From positions 212,504 to 276,503 of the forward strand of contig RDEW01000034.1 of NCBI GenBank assembly GCA_011109175.1: DNA of 64,000 bases, written 5' to 3'. This document shows positions 46,720 to 57,729 of the stretch, piece after piece (position 1 is the first letter of the stretch; each line of letters opens with the position of its first letter). The stretch comes from Dicyema japonicum. Its lineage: Eukaryota; Dicyemida; Rhombozoa; Dicyemidae. Position numbers and translations under genes: made by a program. A model generated the notes under the pieces. It was given only the letters and a program-made list of their open reading frames with translations, was not told where the DNA came from and did no database searches.

Positions 46720-47095
46720 CAGATTACAAAATATTTTTTAACCAAGGCGTGAAAACAGATCCAGAAAGTTTTGATTCCTAGATAAGTGCAATATCCACTT
46801 TGATTCTGTCCGTGAATTGAACCTCTCTTCCGAGGGACATCCAGGTAAACCTGGATCGTCTAAGATTTGGGTACCACCCCTCAATAAAGGCGTATGTACG
46901 TAAACTGGATTATCTAAATATGTTCCTTTTGCGAACTTTCCAAGTTGAAAACAAATCACTATCTTGAATGTCCTGAATTAGTAAACGATTCGTGTACAAT
47001 TCGAGGACTGAACGATCTATGTGAGCAACCAGTATTTGCAGCGTCCAAGGAATGAGGCCAGGATTACTTAAGGAAGTAACTAACTAACTAACTTT
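46720..47095 (+). mobile_element. LINE C-terminal zinc-knuckle relic with TAAC tail
   Basis: VNLDRLRFGYHPSI and later remnants align with 1785-2147, with stops. It ends in AGTAACTAACTAACTAACTT (47075-47094). Confidence 0.6.
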
Positions 47096-47099
47096 AAAA

Positions 47100-48690
47100 A
47101 AGATCCAGCCATCGTAAGATTGATCAATTTCGGAGTAACAATCTAATTATTTTAGTCATTTATTAATTTTATTTCCATTGTTTCATTATTTAAAATAATT
47201 ATTTAATCCAACTAATAAAATATTAATTATTCAAAATGAAATTTATTTTAAATATCATTATCTTAAAGCATCTAGTAATAATACATCAAATGATAATGTA
47301 GTATAAATTTTGCTCGATTCTTGAACCAAAAATTTGTTCTGTTTTCTACACAAACCGTATAAATCTTTCGCCTTTTACTAAAGATTTCCGTGTGTAGGGA
47401 TATCAGTGAATATCCATTTTTTGTGCCTCTTTTGAGGTTTTTAAAAAAAAAATTTAATTACACCATAACATATTCTACATTGATTTAAAGATCCTTTAAT
47501 CTCCATGCACATAAACAGTAAATCGAATATACGCTCCCAGGATGCATGTCCCATTATCTTAAGGAAACGAATCGATTTCTCCTTTATTCTTCCATTTGTC
47601 TCAATGAAACTAAACGTCGATGTTTTTTTTTAAATAAATGCAAAATTTGGCTAAAATTGTAGGATTAACGAAATAATTTTATATGAAATAAACGTCAAAC
47701 AGTCCACGCTATAATTCTGTTGATGGTTCTGTGCCTCGGATTTTTTTTCCAGGATGTGAAGATCATCCTTCCGCATCAGAATCTGTCTAATTTTTTGACC
47801 ACGCGTTCAGCTAGCGATCCGTTTATGTTGGGTATTATCTGCCACATGAGATCCATAGAAGATTTGACTGAGGGTAGGGAAGTTGAAAGATCGAGTCTCA
47901 GTTGTGAACGGATCCCAATCCCTCCAAAACAAAGTGGTAACTTTTATCGGATCCAGCCATTTTCATAAAATGAAATATTAATATTTCTTCAACGGCGCCT
48001 CTTAACCTCTCTTGGTTCTTAAGAAATCCATGTCCTTGAAACAGGATGCTGTCCATAAATAAGTAGATGAGGCGTGAGATGGAAATTCTGGGGGAAGATA
48101 ACTCTGTTATTAAGAGTTGTTAGGTTGACGACAATAGTTATACAGATTCATAGTTCTTTTGCAGGAAAGTTGGAACTTTCTTGTGATACAGCTGGAAGCC
48201 AAGAAAAATCAGTTTGGAGCTTAGAAATTTACAAGTTCCTCTGGCAGCAATCTTCACGTCAGGCGTCTAAGGTACATTGTCTATAGCAATGGATCTTAAC
48301 CCATCTACAAACTTTTCTCAAGGCAATTGATTTTGATGCAAACAGAAGTTCACGGACAGAATCTGAAAGCTCTTCCGATGAATGTGGTCAGTAAGAGACT
48401 TTATTGAATTGTTTAGGGTGTTTCCCATATAACAGAAGTAAGGTCCTTAATATGGCTTAATAGGCCGGAAAAACAAAGTTTAATTTTATTTAGTTGGCAA
48501 AGGGTAGGAAGGATGAATTAATTCAAAATTTCTGTTAAAAATATTTGAGCGTATAAATCGCTGATGAACTAAACAAAGCCCTCCATGGTAACTAGTAGGC
48601 TGTGAGCAAACGAATTAAGTTGCTAGTAATTATAGTAATTTTTAAAAACTATTGAGTAATTTTCACAGATATTTATTAATTGTTAAAACA
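47100..48690. other. No supported gene
   Basis: AT-rich. An 82-codon frame at 47720-47968 and a 70-codon frame at 48074-48286 are not recognised. Confidence 0.4.
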
Positions 48691-48714
48691 AAATAAAATA
48701 AAGAAACACTCATA

Positions 48715-49035
48715 CAGTGGCCTTCTTGACTGCTTACCTATTCCCTCTACGATGGCGAACGAGATTCGTTCAAATAGTCAGCAGCGCTCACGAAGATCTC
48801 TTGTGGTTATTATGGTGGCACTCTAGTATTTTGAAAAGAAGTGCATTTTATCTTGGGACTCCCACGAGACTGGAGGAATACTTTGTTATGGATGCTCCGC
48901 TGTTCCCCAGTCAACCAAAAATAACCATACTGACGAAAAAGACCCTAAAGAATCGGTAGACGCCTCACGATGTGGAGGACTTACGAGACATGACGAGGAG
49001 TCTCCAAAAATGGAAGATTTCAACTAGTAATTGAT
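48715..49035 (+). mobile_element. RTE-like LINE end
   Basis: LGTPTRLEEYFVMDAPLFPS (48858-48920), then DVEDLRDMTRSLQKW, matches the block at 33990-34110 and 44250-44410 (MEDYxVVDAPLF ... DLDxLRxxxR). Confidence 0.65.
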
Positions 49036-49039
49036 TTTA

Positions 49040-49430
49040 CGTGTTGCACATGTCACGCCTATGAGATAGCGTAGGTGCCAATAATAGTTGTAGCTGTGTG
49101 TAAAAATCCATGATATGTTCTTCATAGCTAACCACATATGACTCGTATTTTAAGAGCGGTCAGAATTAATGATCTAACATGTAATTCCTCGTTACTCCTC
49201 CAGGTAGTTTATCTGAATATTCTCAAAGACGAGATTTGACCCATCTACATGTGTTGATACATTCTCTCCGAAGAATTTGGCCGCTTTAGTCTCTGACCTA
49301 ATTTATGCTTTTGAAAAAGCCGAAGATCACAAGAGAAGAAAGTACTGAAGCATTTCGGAGGATCACTTGTTTGTCCCATTTGCTGTTGAAACGTAAGGAA
49401 TTTTTGGCACACAAGCTGAAGATATAGTCC
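49040..49430. other. No supported gene
   Basis: No recognised frame. Confidence 0.4.
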
Positions 49431-49434
49431 GAAA

Positions 49435-49555
49435 GATAGGCTCAATGATCCAAAGGGTCATCAAGGATCGACATAAGACTGGATGGCTTCGGGAGCGTAT
49501 CTCAATAGCCATTGTCAGAAGAAACAACATGGCCATTCAATCTTTCTAAATTAAG
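49435..49555 (+). mobile_element. REL-LINE 3-prime tail
   Basis: SMIQRVIKDRHKTGWLRERISIAIVRRNNMAI in segments (49445-49540), the C-terminal tail of the family. Confidence 0.7.
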
Positions 49556-49559
49556 TGCT

Positions 49560-51615
49560 CTTTTAACTTTAATTTTTTTATGTTCAATGATTACGTTTGC
49601 AAAAAAAATTTTTTTATTCAATCATTTAAATCAATAATGTTAATTCCTGACAAGGTCTCCATTATCGGCTGCTGGCATCGAGCACGCATGGGAGTTATTT
49701 CTCATTGTCATGAGCTTAATTTTCTGGAAGAGGCATCGTTTCATTCACTCTTCCGCTGTCCTCCAAGCAGTCTGATTGACATGCTAAAATCAGTGTGCTC
49801 GGGCCAAAAATGCCAGAAGTCTCAATTTAGATCTACTGTAATTTGAACCAACCCCCAATGCCAAATACTTTTCTTTTTCAAAACTTCAGTTCTTGCTGCG
49901 AAACCCGAGCGCGAAAATGACTTAAGCAGATTCGCTTTAGTGAATCCTGTCTATATCCGCAATTGTGGTAACCCCTCCAGTTGACTAATGAAAAGCAAGA
50001 TTCTTTTTGTTATCAGCTACCCATTGGGCGTCTCTTACAAGTTATCAAAAAAATAAAGTAGTTTTTAAATTTACTGATGACTTCTTTACCAATTCTTACT
50101 ACCTCCCCAGAAGTTACGAGGTGATTGAGATGAAAAGCATTTTTCAACTTCCTTAGTTCACCAGAGTACGATGATCTTTGAAATGTTTTAAATTACTATA
50201 AAACCTTAATTTTCTTTTTCTTTCAATGAGAAAAGTCAGATATACTCAGAAAGAAGATAAGTGACGACAAATTGAATATATCCAGTTCTCGCTACTGCAG
50301 ATGCAGAGACGAGTCCTTCTAATGTTACACAAAAGTCTTTAAGAACCATAGGTAAGTTAAGAGAACTTACTGTTATGTAAACTTGCAGAAATACATACAC
50401 AAGAAATAGATAGAGTTGTGAAAATTTGTAGCCGTAGTTTCATCAGAGACATAGCAACATCAGTTCAACATACAGCAAAGCTCATTGAACTACGGTTCAC
50501 TGACATTTTAAAGTTTGTAAGATATTAAAAGTTGATTAATCGTTACTTTCGGTCACACGGTTAAATCGATTTTACGGATCGTTCTCAACCTTAAATCATT
50601 GTCAACTGGTCACAATGATTTATTTATTTTGTCTCATTTTGAACGTCTCAGAACAAAGGAACAACTAAAAGCAACATTCAAACGTATGGAGATGCTGGAC
50701 TCACAGACATCTCTATTCCTGCTGAGAACGCCTTGCCAGCACAAAAATTAAGCTACGTTCTTTGGGGGCACGTTGTTATCAGAAAATGCAACACCTCAAA
50801 CTATCGATTCCATCTTCAGGACCACTATCGAACGTCTTACAAATGTTAATTTTGATGACCAAGGGTGGACCAAGCAACCTGACCTGTTAGCTTTGGTAAT
50901 CTGGGAATCCCCTTACTAAATGATTTAGCACGCCCTGCGTATCTGTTATTCTTGTGCTCCAGTCAGTATTTGATCAAGATGATTCTCTAACTCCAAACAG
51001 AATCGATGGAGATCAGAGATATGGAGCATCTGAGAGTCAAGATGCCTGAACAGAAAGACTGATAGAGGTCCATCTGCGAAGATAAATATGAGAGGCTTCT
51101 GAACCAATCAAGCGAACACCAATGTGCTTGTCTAGTCACTGGAAGATACAAATTGAGTGGCACTGATCAATGCACTCCCAATCGGTAGCGTCGGTACCCA
51201 CCATGATGACGATACTTTCCTCACCGGTAATCGCCACATGACAGCCTTATTGCTTTCATACAATAACTACGTAACAGCTTAGAATAACACGGTGGCTCTT
51301 TCAAAACATTAACTCGCGATCATGAGAGGTCCTTTTTTCACAAACTTCATTAGCAGACTTATTATAAAGTGGTCTGAAAAATGAAAATCTATTAAAATTA
51401 TTTTAAAAAACCAACCTGCTATATATGTCGATGACTGTTAAGATCCATTCGGTAAGGGATAACTCGTCTAGAAATAACATGTAATAAATATAATTTTTCT
51501 GCATTTCATATTGGGTTTACGAGGAGTATGCGAGCAAATTCCGGAACTTGCGTAGATACGAAGATTTGCATTTACGTGAAAACTTTTGGGAGGGAAAGTG
51601 AGAATTTAAACACAA
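49560..51615. other. Mixed debris
   Basis: Near 49700-49845 the minus strand shows an LETSGIFGPEHTDF remnant like 53100-53220, a REL-LINE tail. The rest, including fragments near 50400-50500 and 50640-50900, is not assignable. Confidence 0.35.
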
Positions 51616-51619
51616 CTTT

Positions 51620-51975
51620 GAATGATTTTTCAAATAATATCATTCTTCACAGTAAAATATCGTAGTTGACATTCATATTCGATTTTGTTGACTCCTCCAT
51701 ATGAACATTCTTGTAGGGCTTTGTCAAGATCTCCATTACAGTTTCAGTATCAAGGGAAATGAGTAATTTAAGATCTGAATCTTTGAATCTGAGATACAAC
51801 CTTTTGATGATAACAAATGTACAATATTTTTCTTTAATTATACAAAAATTATGAATCTTCTTAAGTAGTTTATATTTTCCTTGTCTCGTAAGATGTTCAG
51901 GGAATTGCAAGACGTCTTTCAAAATTTCATATTCTGAACTATCTTTCACAAAACCTCTGCAAGAAACCAATAAAA
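51620..51975 (-). CDS. Unidentified protein-coding frame, probable host exon
   Basis: A 107-codon minus-strand frame of helical, Lys/Leu-rich character (DVLQFPEHLTRQGKYKLLKK ... VIIKRLYLRF). The complement of 51962-51950 ends TTTCTTGCAG, a good acceptor with a pyrimidine tract, immediately before the frame. No family is recognised; codon use looks coding. Could be part of a helical-repeat protein. Confidence 0.35.
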
Positions 51976-52159
51976 AAAAAAAATTTGAAACACGCTAGAT
52001 ATTTAGGGTTGCCACCATAAAAATAAAATTCTGATAATCAAAGATATTTGATTTGACCTTTTCAAAGTTAAAAAATGTAACTTGCCCATGCATAACCAGT
52101 CGGCCATGTGACATAGCTGGCCACTCGGACGGCCAGCAAAAGAAGTGTCTTACTTTATT

Positions 52160-52730
52160 GTACGAACAATTAATTAGGAAGACGTTAAACTATGCCTGAA
52201 GTTGGTCACTTGCATAGCACAAAAGTTGCAGCAGATTCAAAACTCAGCATTGAGATTCTAACTGGCTGTTTGAAATCATCTCTCGTTGGGTATTGCACTG
52301 GGAGTCGAAGATCTGAGTGACCACCTTGAAATGAGGAACTAACAATATCTCAGACAATCGCTTGACCTAAACCTCCCAACCTTTCCATTATTTGAGTTCA
52401 CAAATCGTAGACACATATGGGGAACATTTAATGATCTTCAAAGAACACTCCAGAAAATTCCACTTCGGGATAAAGACCAGACCTATACCGATGTAGACTT
52501 TGCGTCTACTCGTCTCATACAAACCATTGAAGAGAACAAGATTAGCACTTCAGAAATTCGTCCAAGGGCCGTCAGACTAGAACTTTCTCGTTTATGATGT
52601 GAACATCATCAGTTTATGGTTGGGAGATAAGATCAGGATCTTCTTGATTGCTCTGTGCCACATGAGCTAGACGTCAAGGTATGGTCTCTGAGAGCGTCCT
52701 CGCAACTTTATCAATACAGTTGAATTCTTT
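52160..52730 (+). mobile_element. Jockey-like LINE C-terminal region
   Basis: QQIQNSALR (52234), HLEMRN (52335), RRHIWGTFNDL, RLIQTIEENKISTSEI and RPRAVRLELSRL (52555-52595) follow the usual order after the RT (LxxxQNxALR ... HLxMR ... RxxLxxLRxG). Shifts near 52300 and 52600. Confidence 0.6.
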
Positions 52731-52739
52731 CGCAGCATT

Positions 52740-53050
52740 TACTAAACAAGAAATGCTGGATACTCTAACTCCATGGTTTGATAATCTATTTGATGTTTTT
52801 TTTAAATCCATCTATTATGAAACCACTTTATTCCCGTCTCTTTTTTACATATTTTACTAATTCCGACAACACACTAATAATATGAAGAATCATTGCATTA
52901 GACAAATATTCAAGACAACCACCGAGTAAATGAAATAAGTTGACATTAATTTTAGATTTTTTTGGGAAAAACAATTTATTAACATAAAGTAAAGTTGTTA
53001 TGACAGATCCTTATTATGACCTGCAGGCATTGAGCCCCATGGGCGGTACC
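52740..53050. other. No gene seen
   Basis: AT-rich spacer. Confidence 0.45.
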
Positions 53051-53059
53051 TCTCATAAT

Positions 53060-53260
53060 CGCTAGCCTAATGTTCTTAAAAAACCATCGCGCCATTCTGA
53101 TTCAATCTTCCGCTTCCATACAATCCGTCTGAGTAACCTGATAAAATCAGACGTGCTTGGGCCAATAACACCAGACGTCTCAACGGAGATCGGCTGGAAA
53201 AAGAACCGATCCACGATACCGTGGTACTTCCTACTTTTTATTTATTCGGCAGTGCTCGCT
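53060..53260 (-). mobile_element. REL-LINE 3-prime end
   Basis: The minus strand reads ISVETSGVIGPSTSDFIRLL, the post-nuclease block (PVAVETxGxxGPxxxEFLxxL). It is decayed beyond it. Confidence 0.65.
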
Positions 53261-53264
53261 GCGA

Positions 53265-53795
53265 AACCCGGGTGTAACAATGACAAACAAATTACCATTG
53301 GAGAAAGTGTTCATGCACGTTGAATTCTAAGAAGCATGATTGTTACGTCATCCAGCCTCTTTGTCAACGCCGAAGGCTCCAGAAAGCAAGTAAACCTTGC
53401 GTCTTCATAGCTCACGTGACAGTCGCGTTTAAAGTGGTGTGACGAGAGAATCTCCGGAGCTTCGTCTGCATGACATTAAAAATGAAATCGTATCTTTTAA
53501 AAATATATATTATTACAGTTTATTACCATCAACTCCCATTTTTAAATTTTCCATATTATTGGAAAATATTTTAATTATTATTCAACCAAACTTTAATTAT
53601 TATTCAACCAAACTGCCAAGTGGCGCCAACTTTAGTTTGGTGCTATGTGACTACTTGAATTGAAGCTTTTTTGTTTTTTTTCCTTTTCTTCCTCTTTAGC
53701 TCCAAGAGATTGAATTGTTATCTCGTCATGTGGTTCATCATCTATGTGGCTTCAGATATAATCCTAAGTAATACAAAAAAGGGACATTAGTCAAC
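53265..53795. other. No supported gene
   Basis: AT-rich; a 27-bp unit (TTAATTATTATTCAACCAAAC) is repeated in tandem at 53570-53612. Confidence 0.4.
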
Positions 53796-53799
53796 AACC

Positions 53800-53836
53800 A
53801 TCGTGGTCAAAGAGCCACGGCTGCCGACCCCTGTCC
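53800..53836 (-). mobile_element. Possible hAT-type terminal repeat
   Basis: On the minus strand this reads CAGGGGTCGGCAGCCGTGGCTC, the kind of end seen in hAT transposons. A related end in the other orientation lies at 62346. No transposase is seen. Confidence 0.35.
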
Positions 53837-53879
53837 TAAAGGATTACAAAAAAATAGATAAACCAACTTTTATGGAATG

Positions 53880-55205
53880 CTGATTGGGGATCTCACTTCT
53901 AATGAGAGGCAGAAGATCATGACTATCTGCACAATCGATGTCCATACAAGGGATGCTGTAGAGAAATTTTATTCAGCAAAAAAGTTCATATTGGGCACTA
54001 ACGAGTAGGTTGAGAATAGTCAAGTTTTCACGTGGCTGTGCCAACTCAGACACTGTGTGATGAAACCAAAAAGGACTGCTTCATTAAAATATGTGACGCC
54101 ATCTTCAGATATTCCCATGAATACTTGGTTGTACTCCCAGAATGGTTATAACTCTACTAACTGATCGGTTGCATCCTTTAATAGCTGAAACAACTAAGGA
54201 TTTGGAGAAGCTCATTGGAATTATGGCCTACATGTTCAACTGCTAGGAGAACATATGGATTGTAAGGTTCAAACTGTTTATGAATTAGTCCGCTGGTAAT
54301 ATTTACACATGACTGACTCAATCAGGGGTTGGAGATGCTTTGTTGTGTTTAATAGAAAATCGGTGTAAGTATTATCAGTTGTGGTGAGGTTGATAATATT
54401 CAGGACATTAAGATAAGAAAGATATTCATTTTATGTGAAACTGGGTACTACCAACTATTGAGATATTTCTAACTATGAATTCTGTTATGCCGGGGTACTG
54501 AACTCCCGGAAAACTCGAAGGCTTTATTCAGCCATATAGTTATCTGATTTTATGGCCATGTGTCATGTTGTCTCCGATTTTGAGATGAATTGTGAAATTG
54601 GTGAAGGCTTATCGGATGCGGAGTTTTGGCTCATTAGCTTAAAAATCTGTACAGTTTTGCAAGGAACTCATTTCCAAACAAGATCACTATAATTGGGACT
54701 TTGAGCCATCAAATAAGTCCTGGTTCTCTTAAAGAGCAGATTTACAACGACCGGAAGACCAGGTAGACTAAACATTAACATTTTAGGTTCTCATGAGAGC
54801 TTGAGGGACTTGAATATACCAAAGATAGTCACTGATATTTCCCATTTTTATTGGACTGATTAGAGATTTTTTCACTTCTATTGATGTCCACAGAAAAGGG
54901 AATTTAGAATTGTGAAGAACATTCGAAAGGCTACCCCTGACCTGAAATTACAACCTGAGGAAAACATTATATTAAAAGTTCATTTTGTCATAAATTGTAG
55001 GTCGTCCAATTGGTGGAACTGCTGGAGGTCTGTCACTCTGTTTTTATCAGTGGAAATGCAGGGGTTAGTAATAGCATGACTTTGCAGATGTTTTTAAAGA
55101 CACACAGGAATCTCAGATAGAAGGGACTCGCCGTGGATCTTAATCCTAAGGTCGTCAGGAACGATGAACTCTACGGAGTATTAAACCTGGCAACGAGGAA
55201 ATTAT
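53880..55205 (+). pseudogene. Dynein heavy chain pseudogene (motor AAA1-AAA2 region)
   Basis: Dynein heavy chains move cilia and cargo along microtubules. In order: [20 protein letters not shown] (53886), ENSQVFTWLCQLRH (54010), CDAIFRYSHEYL-type remnant (54095), VITLLTDRLHP-type remnant (54145), AETTKDLEKLIGIMAYMFNC (54187), GWRCFVVFNRKSV (54330; normally GCFDEFNRISV), a PGY-TELPEN remnant (54490), LRDLNIPKIVTDI (54800), KATPDLKLQPEENIILK (54930), VVQLVELLEVCHSVFISGNAG (55000-55062, start of the AAA2 P-loop) and AVDLNPKVVRNDELYG (55130-55178). The ~30 residues with the AAA1 Walker A lysine are missing before ETTKDL. Many shifts and stops. Probably axonemal-type by the [15 protein letters not shown] signature. 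Confidence 0.85.
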
Positions 55206-55209
55206 CTCA

Positions 55210-55360
55210 AGTATTCAAAATTATGGTTATTTTACGTGATGCTGTCTGGTTCTTGGTGAATAAAATTGTATTGGTGTGCATAATGCCTATCCCTGAAATC
55301 TACTGAGCATCAACAATCAACTCCCTAAATCCACCGAGTATCATCCCTCAATATCTTCTG
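55210..55360. other. Short spacer
   Basis: No feature between the dynein relic and the REL-LINE start. Confidence 0.5.
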
Positions 55361-55365
55361 AGTCA

Positions 55366-56150
55366 TGCCTCGTCCTTTGCAGGGAAGTTCCCCGTACCCT
55401 GCCACTGTTAACTCTCCTGCTAATTGTCCACCAGCCACGGATCCCGAAACAATTTTGCGCCTTCCGCACCGGGATTTGATCGAGATGGTCACGAAGAAGA
55501 GTCTCTCGCTGCCGCCATGAGGACCAACATTCGTTCTTTTATGGGAGGAACTCATATCCCCAGTTGCCCCACATCTACTAACCATACGCGGGAGACACAT
55601 AATCCGAACAAGGAAGTGAAAGTGCTCCGTCTCAAGAGAACTGTTCTTACGCAGTTAATCGAAGGTGGTACCCGCGCAGTCATCAGGGTATTTTTTTCAA
55701 GTGAACTTATAAAACCGACTCCCGGAGTCTACAACATTTTGCTGAACAAGCACTCTCTGCCACCCCACAGCCAACTCCAATTGCTCCTCCAGCCGAATTG
55801 AGTCCCCATGAATGCATCAACGATGAGGTTCTCCTCGCAATACGGAACAGTGGCGTGCTAGACCGAATGAGACCTGGCCATCTGAAAGATCTAAATCTTT
55901 GTCAGAATGTGACCAGGAACTTCGTCCTAAGAATTCAATTACCTACTTATGAACCGGATTCTGTCTGGAGTACTTCCTGAAGTTGTCCGCCATGTTCTGT
56001 TCTTTACCAACTTGATAGCCTTAAATAAGAAGGGCGAAGGAGTACGACCGGATGTGGTTGGGTTTATCTCCATAAGGCTGGCTGTTAAAATTGTTTCAGA
56101 CATTCTATTCCACTCGTCACACAAGATACTCCCTTTAGGATTCTGAGGTG
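55366..56150 (+). mobile_element. REL-LINE N-terminal region
   Basis: A frame from ATG 55366 (MPRPLQGSSPYPATVNSP ... DLIEMVTKK) passes by a shift near 55505 into VLRLKRTVLTQLIEGGTRAVI, RVFFSSELIKPTP, then EVLLAIRNSG and DRMRPGHLKDL (55828-55885). The last is the LDGLRPxHLKDL entry to the RT. The RT core is not recognisable downstream. Same region as 7140-7805; no PHD-like finger is visible here. Confidence 0.72.
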
Positions 56151-56154
56151 ATAA

Positions 56155-57235
56155 ATTTAGCCGTCAGTTGCTGGATTGGAATTAAATTGCAGTAAATACG
56201 AAATCTACAATTGTGGACATATATAAAAGATGCATTAACATGCTTTGTCATCTTTCGCGAATTTACTAGCTGGAAGTATTTCCACGCCCTATAAAGTATT
56301 TCCACCTAATATGGATATTCATCAACCAGACAAAAATATCCTTCACGAAGAAATTGAAAATCTCGGGGATCACCTCTGACATAAACATGTCCTATTTTCT
56401 CACTTAGAAGCATCTCCGGCAGCTGGTCGAGAAATCTAGGTATAATCAAATGTATTTTTGGTGGCACTAAGACTTTTTTTAAGGATTGAAATTTTTCTAC
56501 AAACAATTCATTGAGCCATTTGTAGCTATGCTTGTATGTCATGGGGAATCAACCTGTCATTGACGAATGAGCAAAAAATCATTGACATTTAGTTTTTGAC
56601 AGCCATTACTATTAATAATTTCGAGAAACTAGAAAAACTATTCGCCTAATCACTTGAAGACCTTATCCGACGAAATAAATTTGGCTTCCTGTGCAGGCAG
56701 GGCAACTCCCACAGTACACATCCATGACGTGTTTATGAGAAGGGTATACATCACCCCTCTCCGATTTCTATTCCCCAAATCATCTTGCACACAGTTAAGT
56801 TGCGTTGGGTCCTAGAAGGCGCACAAGGAGAAAATGAGAAATTTGATTGAGGCCTTCGAGATCTAGCGATTCTGTAACTCTCCATACCTTAAATAGCCGA
56901 TTCATGATTGATAGATGAACTGCAAACCCCATTCAATAGTGACGGCTGTCGAGTAGTAGTAGTGTCAGCCAGTAATTTATGTAACTTACACCCTGATACA
57001 CTTTCGCTCTCGCATCTTGCAAGCGCCATAGGCGGAACCCTAAGTATTAATGTGTTTATGGGTAAGGCGGGAGTGCATTTAACTAGCCTCTAATGCTCAA
57101 TTCATTAATTTAATGATGGAAGATTATTCCTGGAAATGTCACCTAAAAAATTATTTGTGACACTCTTTACGTCTTACAGACAACAATATACAAGGAACCT
57201 AAGACTACGATTAATGATGTGACAATCCATTTTAC
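56155..57235. other. Unassigned stretch
   Basis: A 78-codon minus-strand frame (56542-56306; VLVPPKIHLIIPRFLDQLPE and following) has coding-like composition, with a possible 21-bp GTTGAT..TTAG intron (56350-56330) after it, but I do not recognise the protein. The rest shows no gene. Confidence 0.3.
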
Positions 57236-57239
57236 AGCT

Positions 57240-57465
57240 ACAGAAATCATTAATCCAAGGAAGAAATCCAAGTTAGAACATCTGCCTGTGCCGACCAAAT
57301 TCATTTTCCAAATAGTCCATTACAGGCCTTATCTTTAGAAAGAGGTAGCAAGTAGGTCCGTCCTCTGCCATTTTTATCACACGTCTTACTTCGCGGACAT
57401 CACTTCATTTTTAGGCAAAGAATTTTCATAATGGTAACCTTCACCAGTGGAGTTGGTCAGGGAGA
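57240..57465. repeat. Dispersed repeat, third copy
   Basis: GAACATCTGCCTGTGCCGACC at 57278, then the TGCCATTTTTATCACAC and CTTCACCAGTGGA blocks, as at 1365-1560 and 46285. Confidence 0.6.
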
Positions 57466-57729
57466 AGGCATGAAGGTCCTTTTCAACAACTATGTCGTGC
57501 TAGAAGGACTCCGGTTTACGAGAATTGACCTTTGTTAAAGAGTCCATCGGGTTAGACCTCACGGCAGTAAGATCCGATATCATCAGACGTTACTTTCAGC
57601 CAAGAGGGCCTAGTATCCTATTATTGTAGACAATCTTATTTTTATATAGATACTGGGATCAACAACAACAACACCAGAGATCACGATCACACAAACTAAC
57701 TAATCACGTGATACCAGCACGCTCTAGCA

